Part shown: positions 55,933-62,916 of the stretch, in pieces
How the letters are laid out: the number at the start of each line of letters is the position of its first letter
Position numbering within the stretch: the stretch's first letter is position 1
Assembly (NCBI GenBank): GCA_003165595.1
Contig: PLWQ01000018.1
Coordinates: 52,067-116,066 of the forward strand
Length of the DNA stretch: 64,000 bases
Direction: 5' to 3'
From: Fibrobacterota bacterium
GTDB lineage: Bacteria > Fibrobacterota > Chitinivibrionia > Chitinivibrionales > FEN-1185
Program-made: the position numbers and the translations under genes
The notes under the pieces: model-generated
Told to the model about the DNA's origin: nothing
What the model saw: only the letters and a program-made list of their open reading frames with translations
Database searches by the model: none

Positions 55933-56778
55933 ATGCCTACTATCTTCGATTACCAGGACTACCGGAAGTTCCTTGCCGACTACTACGAGGAACACAAAGC
56001 GAACTCACCGAGGTTCTCCTATCAGAATTTCTCGCGCAGGGCCGGGTTCCTGAGCAAGTCGTTTGTGTTCAACGTGATCAACGGAAGAAAGAACCTCTCC
56101 CGCGCCTCGGTGGTCAAGCTGTGCGACGCCATGGGCCTCAGCAAGAGCAGCGCGGCATATTTTGAAAACCTTGTGTATTTCTGCCAGGCGAAAAACTTTC
56201 CGGAGCGCAATTTCTATTACGAAAAGCTCACGGCAACGCTGCCGTCCGTGTCCGCGCCCGGCAGCGCGGGCCAGTTGCGGAAAGACCAGTTCGAATTCTA
56301 CTCCACATGGTACCATGCCGTTGTGCGATCCCTTATCGATCTTTTTCCCCGGCTTTCAAGGGACCACACAGCAATCGCGAGGATGGTGAACCCGCCCATC
56401 ACGCCGAAACAAGCGAAAAAATCCCTGGAGCTGCTCCTGCGGCTCGGACTCATCTCAAAACGCAAGGACCGCACCTTTGCCGTTGTCGACAAGCGCCTGA
56501 CAACGGGCGAAGAAGTGCGGAGCCTTGCCGTGCAGCGGTTTCACATCGACACGGCGCAACTGGCCCAACAGGCAATACGTAACCTCCCCCAGAAAGATCG
56601 CAATGTTTCCGGACTCACCCTGGGAATCTCGGCCGAAGCATACGGGAAAGTGCGGGAGCTTATTTACGAATGCCAGAAGAAGATCATGGACGTGGCCGAC
56701 AAAGACGAAAAAGCCGACAGGGTATATCAGGTCAATTTCCATTTATTCCCGGTATCCAAATCGGTTGACAGAATGTAG
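55933..56778 (+). CDS. TIGR02147-family regulator-like protein
   Basis: 281 residues from ATG 55933. The N-terminus PTIFDYQDYRKFLADYYEEH, the helix-turn-helix-like FSRRAGFLSKSFVFNVINGR-KNLS and LGLISKRKDRTF are the hallmarks of TIGR02147, a family described mainly from Fibrobacter and other lineages with many copies per genome. The N-terminal part looks like a DNA-binding domain and the rest is helical. The role is probably in transcription, but direct evidence is lacking. It lies 45 bp before a secreted T9SS-type protein gene and may control or be cotranscribed with it. Confidence 0.88.
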   Translation: MPTIFDYQDYRKFLADYYEEHKANSPRFSYQNFSRRAGFLSKSFVFNVINGRKNLSRASVVKLCDAMGLSKSSAAYFENLVYFCQAKNFPERNFYYEKLTATLPSVSAPGSAGQLRKDQFEFYSTWYHAVVRSLIDLFPRLSRDHTAIARMVNPPITPKQAKKSLELLLRLGLISKRKDRTFAVVDKRLTTGEEVRSLAVQRFHIDTAQLAQQAIRNLPQKDRNVSGLTLGISAEAYGKVRELIYECQKKIMDVADKDEKADRVYQVNFHLFPVSKSVDRM

Positions 56779-56823
56779 ATTATGGGAAACACGGCATTGC
56801 GCCGAGAAACAAGGAGAATTATC

Positions 56824-58614
56824 ATGAAAAAGCTCATTGTGCTGGCTGTTCTTTGGTGCTCGCAGGCGGCCTTCGCGCTCCAGGCGCCGTTTTTGTACAC
56901 GGCAGACTCCGCGTCCGATACGTCGGTTCAATTGACATGGCGTAACAACAGCACAGCGTACCTCGGCGTGATCGTGCTGCGGAAAACCGCACTAGCGGCC
57001 CCATACACCGTGGCCGACACCGCGCCCGGCACGGCAACGTCGCTCACCGATGTCGTAAAGCCGGCGGCACAGACGACGTACTACTACGCGCTGACCGCGT
57101 ATTCGCAGACGGAACATGCGGATACATCGAGCGGGGATTCGGTGAGGATTACTCCGCCGAAGATCGTAGGAGTCTTCGCAGCACCGTCAAGGGTTTATCT
57201 TGGCTGGGACACTTTGTCTCACGTTGTGAGCGTGAATTACCTCGACAGCTCAAACACGCAAAACGGCCATAGAATCTTCCGGTCAACAAACTTTGGACCG
57301 TTCGTGATGATAAAGGATTTGTCCTCGCTAGTGGAGTCTCCAATCGACTATTGGTACACCGTTCCCGATTCGACGGTCAACTCCAACACCTGGTACATGT
57401 ACTACGTGGTCACCTACAAAGGACAGCAGACTCTTTCTTCTGTCTCCGACACCGTTTTCACCTTTGACGTAAATGCCATGAAAAGAAGTTCACCCAAGAA
57501 GTGTACGGTTCTGGGCGAGATCGGCAGTTTTCCAATTCATTACGGTTCCTGGTGCCTTAAGTCCGGGGACACCATTGCGCTGACCGAGGCAGGCGCGCCG
57601 GACTCCAGTTTTACCATTATCGACGTATCGAATCCCAGCCAACCAAGATTCGCCGGAGCGGGAAAATCCGGAGCGGCAGTGATACACTACTATCCATCTT
57701 CGAGGCCGCTCGCGGCGTATACAAAGGCGAACTACATTTTCAAGCCTGATGGAGATTCGCTCTGGTGTTACCGGTATCAATCCGGAACCGTGAGCGCCTT
57801 GAGCACAATTAATTTGGGACGGATGGTATTGCCGCCCTGCGGGTTTCTGTCGGATTCCACCCTGATTGTTCCAGATCTGGTGGACACCATAGGGCAAAAT
57901 CTTGGCGGGACGACAGGCGTGTCGTATATGCGGGCCAATGAAGTCCTCTTCAAGAACAATGTTCTTTCCAATTCCCGTGTGATGCCTGTTTATCGTCATC
58001 TCTGCGGAGACCAGTTCCCGTGTGATTACTCCTCCAGCCCGAGTTTGTCCAGTGGCATAGTGTACCAGGGAAGACTGTTTACAGGATTGCCGGGGAATAA
58101 CGGCTTTATCCAAACCATGGAAGTCCTTGACTTCAATTTTCCGGCTTCGCCCACAACCGTGTTTGGCGTCAATTCGGCAGCTCTCCCTTTTTTGGATCTT
58201 CAGGTCTTGAGCACCGGTGTGTCGGTCTACGGAATCGATCTCACAAATGCCCGTTCCGTCCTTGTCGACACGGTCAAGAATCTCGTGTTTGCTCTATCAG
58301 ACTCCCAGCTCTCGGTCTACAATTGCCAGATCGCTGCCGGAGTCTCGCGCGCCCTTCCTTCCGTGGCCCGTGGCGAACAATCTCTTCGTTTTGGTAAAGG
58401 AACAAACGGGTTAGCACCGGTGCTTCTGCTTCCCCCTCACACGCAACCCGTCTCAGTCTCAGTCTTCGACATGTCCGGCAGGCGGCTCGCGCACCTTGAA
58501 GGAATCCAAGGCGAGACAGCGCCCTGGCCCGCCTTGAACAGAACCGGAGTTTACATCGTGAGGGCGCTGCTGGACGGAAAAGCTGTTTCGGCAAGAGTTG
58601 TTTTGACAAAATAG
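56824..58614 (+). CDS. Secreted FN3-like protein with T9SS type-A sorting domain
   Basis: 596 residues from ATG 56824 (AAGGAG eight bases upstream). The signal peptide is KKLIVLAVLWCSQAAFA. One or two fibronectin type III-like domains follow (about 22-215, with TSVQLTWRNNSTAYLGVIV), then a beta-rich centre. The last 65 residues are a T9SS C-terminal sorting domain: VSVSVFDMSGRRLAHLEG, then TGVYIVRALLDGKAVSARVV ending LTK. That predicts export across the outer membrane by the type IX system, as in Fibrobacterota and Bacteroidota. No enzymatic domain is recognised. It is followed by a related lipoprotein gene. Confidence 0.85.
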   Translation: MKKLIVLAVLWCSQAAFALQAPFLYTADSASDTSVQLTWRNNSTAYLGVIVLRKTALAAPYTVADTAPGTATSLTDVVKPAAQTTYYYALTAYSQTEHADTSSGDSVRITPPKIVGVFAAPSRVYLGWDTLSHVVSVNYLDSSNTQNGHRIFRSTNFGPFVMIKDLSSLVESPIDYWYTVPDSTVNSNTWYMYYVVTYKGQQTLSSVSDTVFTFDVNAMKRSSPKKCTVLGEIGSFPIHYGSWCLKSGDTIALTEAGAPDSSFTIIDVSNPSQPRFAGAGKSGAAVIHYYPSSRPLAAYTKANYIFKPDGDSLWCYRYQSGTVSALSTINLGRMVLPPCGFLSDSTLIVPDLVDTIGQNLGGTTGVSYMRANEVLFKNNVLSNSRVMPVYRHLCGDQFPCDYSSSPSLSSGIVYQGRLFTGLPGNNGFIQTMEVLDFNFPASPTTVFGVNSAALPFLDLQVLSTGVSVYGIDLTNARSVLVDTVKNLVFALSDSQLSVYNCQIAAGVSRALPSVARGEQSLRFGKGTNGLAPVLLLPPHTQPVSVSVFDMSGRRLAHLEGIQGETAPWPALNRTGVYIVRALLDGKAVSARVVLTK

Positions 58615-58656
58615 GAGAATAGCGGTGACATATGTGTGTTATTACAGGAGAGTGTC

Positions 58657-60402
58657 ATGAAGTACCTTGGGCTCGCGTTCCTGGTTGCAGGAATACTGCT
58701 GTTTGCCGATTGTACAACTAATGTCGCGGGCAACAGCACGCAAACAGGTAACGCGGCTGTTGTAGGCATACTCTACCAGGCGGACGGCAAAACCCCCGCG
58801 CCGGGTGTGCGCGTGCACATTCGACCCAAGAAGTCCCTTGCGGATACTTCGGGCCTCGGCCTTGTAAAGAGGTCGGCCATGCTCGCCGCGACCGATTCCG
58901 TGCTAACCGACGCGGCCGGGCGGTTTGCTTTCGACACGACAATTGACACCGGGACCTACGTCATCGAGGCCGCAAGCGGCAATAACGCGATCTTTGTCGA
59001 CTCCGTGCCCATCGGGAACAAACAAGCGACGGACTCCCTGCCGCCGGACACACTCAAGCCCGCAGGGGCATTAAAAGGCATCATTTCACTTTCGGAAGGC
59101 GGCGATCCGCGCAAGGTGTTTATCCTGGCATTCGGCATAGACCGCTTCGCGCCGGTCAATGCGGATGGAAGCTTCAAGTTCGGTAATCTGGCGGCTGCGA
59201 AATACGACATACGATTGATCTCGTCGCTTGACAACTACGGAGTGCTCGACACCTTTGGCGTGCCGGTGAGGTCGGGGGATACGACCAACCTCGATACCAT
59301 CAGGTTGCCGTTTACTGGAATACCGACGCCGCAAAACTTGAAGATAAGCTATGACACGATGAAGGAGGTTGTGACGCTGACGTGGAACAAGGCAGCTACG
59401 GCGTTGGTGAAGTCATACAACGTTTATCGGCGGAACGTGGATTCAAATACGGTAGCTGTGCGGATTAATGCTTCGCCGGTCGTGGATACGGTTTACAAAG
59501 ATTCAACGGGTGTACAGGATCAGACGTACGAGTATCGTGTGGCGGCGGTGGATACGAACGGGACGGAAGGGGTGAAAAGCGCAGCAACATCAACACTGAT
59601 AGCGAGCCCATTTGAAATTGTCGACGTCCTAATAACCTTGTCAGGTACGCTTGGTAATTTCGACATTGGGAGGGACAATAAGCTCTACATTGCAAATGCG
59701 ACATCCAACAAGATTCAAATCTATGACCTCAGCGGTTCAAAAATCAGAGAATGGCCGGTTGAAGGGGGATTCAATTGGCCTGAAGCCTATTTTCAAAGCA
59801 ATATAGCGGTGAGTGATTCCCTTCAGGTTTTGCTCTACAACAACAGCACGCACAACATCCAGAGATTTGACACCCTCGGCAATACCTTGGGGCCACTGCC
59901 TTTCTTTCTAGGAGATTGTGAAGGCATCTGCCTGCACGGAGACACCTTATTACTTCTTAACCAGAATGAAAGAAAAATCTATGCCTATCGGACGAACGGA
60001 GATTCTCTTTTTGTCTTCAACGACAGTTGGACTACATCTGATAACTTGTACTCGATGACATGTGATAGTTCGGGAAATCTCTTAGTATATGGCGAAATCG
60101 GGCCTCCTGCAAATCCCATGGCAATGGAGGTCTTCAAAGCTGACTTGACGCAAGAAAATCAATTTGCCGTCAACGGCCCCAACAAGCAGTATTTGGGCGC
60201 CGGCACAATCTCTTCCAGTGAGGGGAAGATGCTGATCGCGGCAAGCGGAATGGTCGTTTGCTATGATCTGATAGGCAACCTGATTTTTAGATTCAGTCTT
60301 CCACAGGAATATTATTCTTCGCTGGGGAAGGCAACCCTTGATTCAGGAGGGAATGTTGTGGTTGGTACAAAAGAGGGAATTATTTTTAGATATTCACGGT
60401 AA
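58657..60402 (+). CDS. Putative lipoprotein with carboxypeptidase-like, FN3 and propeller domains
   Basis: 581 residues from ATG 58657 (AGGAG nearby). The N-terminal signal ends LLFADC with Cys19; Asp before the Cys is unusual for a lipobox, so lipidation is uncertain. Residues about 40-130 and 140-225 look like carboxypeptidase-regulatory-type beta domains (VVGILYQADGKTPAPGVRV). An FN3 domain (about 232-325, with VVTLTWNKAATALVKSYNVY) precedes a six-bladed NHL-like propeller (LGNFDIGRDNKLYIANATSN). This architecture is common for Fibrobacterota surface lipoproteins. Function is unknown. A clear terminator follows. Confidence 0.82.
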   Translation: MKYLGLAFLVAGILLFADCTTNVAGNSTQTGNAAVVGILYQADGKTPAPGVRVHIRPKKSLADTSGLGLVKRSAMLAATDSVLTDAAGRFAFDTTIDTGTYVIEAASGNNAIFVDSVPIGNKQATDSLPPDTLKPAGALKGIISLSEGGDPRKVFILAFGIDRFAPVNADGSFKFGNLAAAKYDIRLISSLDNYGVLDTFGVPVRSGDTTNLDTIRLPFTGIPTPQNLKISYDTMKEVVTLTWNKAATALVKSYNVYRRNVDSNTVAVRINASPVVDTVYKDSTGVQDQTYEYRVAAVDTNGTEGVKSAATSTLIASPFEIVDVLITLSGTLGNFDIGRDNKLYIANATSNKIQIYDLSGSKIREWPVEGGFNWPEAYFQSNIAVSDSLQVLLYNNSTHNIQRFDTLGNTLGPLPFFLGDCEGICLHGDTLLLLNQNERKIYAYRTNGDSLFVFNDSWTTSDNLYSMTCDSSGNLLVYGEIGPPANPMAMEVFKADLTQENQFAVNGPNKQYLGAGTISSSEGKMLIAASGMVVCYDLIGNLIFRFSLPQEYYSSLGKATLDSGGNVVVGTKEGIIFRYSR

Positions 60403-60431
60403 GCAAGAGGGGTGAATTTCACCCCTCTTGC
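60403..60431 (+). terminator. Hairpin terminator shared by convergent genes
   Basis: A 13-bp perfect stem (GCAAGAGGGGTGA at 60403-60415 with TCACCCCTCTTGC at 60419-60431) has a 3-nt loop. T-tracts are short. Confidence 0.75.
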
Positions 60432-60443
60432 GCCCTTGTAATT

Positions 60444-60992
60444 TCAAGTTGCTGCTATCAAAATGCCATTGCTGAATGTCATTGTACCATTGCCCGAGGG
60501 ATACTTTTGGTAATTGATGGTGGCCGTTTTCCCTTGCGTCGCCCCAACATAGTATCCTGTGGCATTGATGTTACCATTTACGTCAAGAGGATATGAGGGC
60601 AACGTATTTAATATCCCGACCGCCCCATTATTCTGAATCACCATCGTATCACCACCGCCAGAGTCGGTCATGAACATGTTTAAGTACTGATCGATTCTCC
60701 AGCGGTAGTTGCCGGAGCCGTCGGTCACTCGCATCACATTGGTAGACCCCGCGCCTTTCGCTTTCCATGTGCACCTCTCTACGCCGCTTTTGCCTGAACC
60801 TCGGCCTTGGGCTCCAGCTGGACAACCTTTGCCGAAGGAGCGGAAGGGACCGTCTGGGCCGGCGTGCGGGGCATTGACGTCTTGCCATACCGCAAAAACC
60901 AAATGCCCCGTTCTCTCGATCTCGGCTCGATGTTCTTCTATCAATGTTTCCAAAAGCTCCACCTTTTTCCATGCAAATTTTCTTGTATACAT
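60444..60992 (-). pseudogene. Chimeric ORF: tail-fibre-like C-terminus fused to a repeat fragment
   Basis: A 182-codon minus-strand ORF. Its last 110 codons (about 60444-60775) read like the end of a phage-tail-fibre or S74-type fibrous protein: NVMRVTDGSGNYRWRIDQYL, VIQNNGAVGILNTLPSYPLD, VNGNINATGYYVGATQGKTA. The first 70 codons come from unrelated repeat DNA that also occurs at 61687-61755. The natural N-terminus of the fibrous gene is missing, so this is best read as a 3' remnant joined to a repeat. Expression is doubtful. Confidence 0.5.
60881..60951. repeat. Repeat R2, copy 1
   Basis: Begins CTTGCCATACCGCAAAAACC and shares most of about 70 bp with 61687-61755 (CTTGCCATTTCGCAAGAACC), including TCGATCTCGG and GTTCTTCT. 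Both copies are in the same orientation, 0.8 kb apart, on either side of the DUF6883/DUF4926-like pair. Confidence 0.6.
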
Positions 60993-61040
60993 TAAGCCGG
61001 ATGTATTTTTTGTTTAGCGGACGATCATAAGGACGGCCAT

Positions 61041-61238
61041 TTGAAACTGCCGGAAAATACGGTCTTTGCTTCCGAGAAATTTAACAGGTATCTTCTGATA
61101 AGATTACCTGACAACGATAAGTCAATATTTCTCGAAAGCGCCGGGTATTCGTTGCAGAACTGGCAGCAGTTGTGGATGGTCGAATCCGGAACCAACATAT
61201 CGAAATTCATTACCCTTTATCCCGACAAGGAGAAATAG
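61041..61238 (+). CDS. Small DUF6883-like protein
   Basis: 65 residues from TTG 61041, with AAGGA nine bases upstream. KLPENTVFASEKFNRYLLIR and LESAGYSLQNWQQLW resemble DUF6883, a small domain known from bacterial genomes and some polymorphic-toxin contexts, usually over 100 residues. This copy is short and lacks the typical middle, so it may be truncated or divergent. It is followed by a DUF4926-like gene one base after its stop, with AAGGAG inside its last codons. That tight pairing suggests a two-component module. Confidence 0.55.
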   Translation: MKLPENTVFASEKFNRYLLIRLPDNDKSIFLESAGYSLQNWQQLWMVESGTNISKFITLYPDKEK

Positions 61239-61239
61239 C

Positions 61240-61476
61240 ATGGCCCATCGTCTCTTCTCCCGTGTCGCCTTGACAGTCGATCTTCCCGAACACCATTTGC
61301 AAGCTGGCGACGTCGCAACAATCGTTGATACCCATGAAGCCAAGGGGCGCACCGGTTATTCTCTGGAAGTGTTTAATGCCACGGGTGAAACCATTAATGT
61401 TGTCGTTGTCGAAGAATCCCAGATCGAACCGCTACGGAATGATGAGGTTTTCCATATTCGCCGGATTGCCGTGTGA
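61240..61476 (+). CDS. DUF4926-like small protein
   Basis: 78 residues from ATG 61240, with AAGGAG at 61227-61232. The core LTVDLPEHHLQAGDVATIVD, then YSLEVFNATGETINVVVVEE and SQIEPLR fits DUF4926, a small SH3-like beta-barrel. DUF4926 genes often stand next to DUF6883 genes and may work together as a toxin-antitoxin- or immunity-like pair, but this is not established. The stop codon's last base is the first base of an R1 repeat, so the repeat landed exactly at the 3' end of the gene. Confidence 0.65.
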   Translation: MAHRLFSRVALTVDLPEHHLQAGDVATIVDTHEAKGRTGYSLEVFNATGETINVVVVEESQIEPLRNDEVFHIRRIAV

Positions 61477-61592
61477 TTTTGTGCGGCGCGAACAAACATC
61501 AGAGAGAAGCCTGTGGCGTTTTCTCGAAAACAGACCACGCCCTATGGGCGTGGTGCCTCATCAAAGCCACGGCCCATGACCGTGGTTCTTTG
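61476..61592 (+). repeat. Interspersed hairpin repeat R1, copy c
   Basis: Begins ATTTTGTGCGGCGCGAA, hairpin 1 at 61501-61524 (AGAGAAGCC-TGT-GGCG), hairpin 2 at 61535-61553 (CCACGCCC-TAT-GGGCGTGG) and hairpin 3 at 61566-61584 (CCACGGCC...ACCGTGG), ending TTCTTTGCT. Compared with copy b it lacks about 60 bp in the middle. Confidence 0.75.
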
Positions 61593-61686
61593 CTGAAGGG
61601 AATTTGTTTCTGGAGATCGAGTTGCCCCGCACCGGGTGCTTTGTCTGACCAAGAATGAGAGATGCCCGCACGGCTGCCCTCAACGA

Positions 61687-61755
61687 CTTGCCATTTCGCA
61701 AGAACCAAATAACCGTGTGCCCTCGATCTCGGATCGCGGTTCTTCTGTCCATTTC
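61687..61755. repeat. Repeat R2, copy 2
   Basis: Direct copy of 60881-60951 with scattered mismatches. No protein frame is conserved between the copies without shifts, so it is probably decayed. The surrounding 61593-61849 shows no gene. Confidence 0.55.
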
Positions 61756-61849
61756 AAACGCATTGCCCTTCTCGTCAGCTGAAAGAGAAACGAACATGTC
61801 CTTGTGTGGCCGGTGACGTAGAGAAACCATGCTTCGGCCGGACATGCCA

Positions 61850-62520
61850 CCCTGCGGGAAGGGCGTAGGCGGGAGATTCGGCAGCATTGGCGGCAAAGCC
61901 CGCGGAGCAATCGCTGCACTGGATGCATTAACGGGCAACGCACTGCCATGGAATCCCATGGCAACGGGAGACGGCGTCAATTTGACTGAAGTACTATCGT
62001 TAGCTCTTTCCGGGCCAACTGTATTCGCCGGTGGATACTTCGACAGCATCGGGGGTAAGGCGCGAAACTATGTGGCGGCATTGGACACTTCGACGGGTAC
62101 CGCCACGGATTGGAACCCCAATCCGAATTCCAGTATTCAATGTATCGGCGTGACCAATTCAAGTGTTTTTATCGGCGGGAACATCGTTACGGTTGGAGCG
62201 CAAAATCGGAATTGGAGGCGCGAGCGCGTATGCCTTGGCTGTGAACTCGGGTGTCGTGTACGTCGGTGGGGCATTTAGTACAGTTGGGGGCGACAACCGC
62301 GGGGGTCTTGCCGCATTAGACTCGGCGACCAGCCGAGAATGTCACTCTCCGGCTGTACAGCCTCAATGGAAAGTTATTATGCGAGCTTGTAAAGGGGTAT
62401 CAGAAAGCGGGCTCCCACTTGCAGAATGTGAAAATGTCGGGACTTGCCAATGAGCCCTGTTTGGCGGTGCTAAAGGCCGAGGATTTTCAAGAAGAAAAGA
62501 AAGTTCTCTTGACAAAATGA
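61850..62520 (+). pseudogene. Broken T9SS cargo gene: beta-propeller repeats plus sorting domain
   Basis: Three consecutive frames carry parts of one protein. From about 61862 frame one gives propeller repeats (FGSIGGKARGAIAALDALTG, VFAGGYFDSIGGKARNYVAA). Around 62205 the reading continues in another frame with YALAVNSGVVYVGGAFSTVG. From 62335 a third frame gives ENVTLRLYSLNGKLLCELVK and ends FQEEKKVLLTK with a stop at 62518, a T9SS type-A sorting domain. The 5' end with signal peptide is missing. It has at least two frame changes and a 5' truncation. Confidence 0.75.
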
Positions 62521-62721
62521 TGGCAAAAATTAGAGAGGCGACCATCGTCAGTACAAACACAATTCAAAACCTGGACGCGTGACCATTTCGGGAAACCTCG
62601 GCAGAGACATGCCGCCTCGTGTGCTCTACACCAAACTGTTGTGTTCGGCCGCTTCCGAAAAACAGGAAAGGGAAACGTTACCCGTTCCCCTCTCCTTATC
62701 CGAATGTCAAGGCCGGTCGCT

Positions 62722-62875
62722 CTACCGCATCACATTCACCCGTTCGTTAAATCTCTTTCCCTCTATCGTGGCGCTCAGCACGTATACCCCCGCGGTGTAA
62801 GTCAATCGGTTGGATGGTGAAGCGCAAGGCTGGCGAGCGGTTGCAAGCAACATACCATGGATTTGCACTAACTTT
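62722..62875 (-). pseudogene. C-terminal remnant of another T9SS cargo gene
   Basis: On the minus strand a frame ending at the TAG 62724-62722 reads VQIHGMLLAT, then NRLTYTAGVYVLSATIEGKR and FNERVNVMR, the end of a T9SS type-A sorting domain. There is no start or upstream domain; the frame is only about 50 codons. The stretch 62521-62721 shows nothing else. Confidence 0.6.
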
Positions 62876-62916
62876 GCAATTTGAAATTCACAATCTGGAA
62901 TCTGGAATTTGGAATT
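62875..62916. repeat. Short periodic AATTTGGAATTC-type repeat
   Basis: GCAATTTGAAATTCACAATC then TGGAATCTGGAATTTGGAAT: degenerate 7-8 bp units directly before the stop codon of the terminal kinase. Confidence 0.5.
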
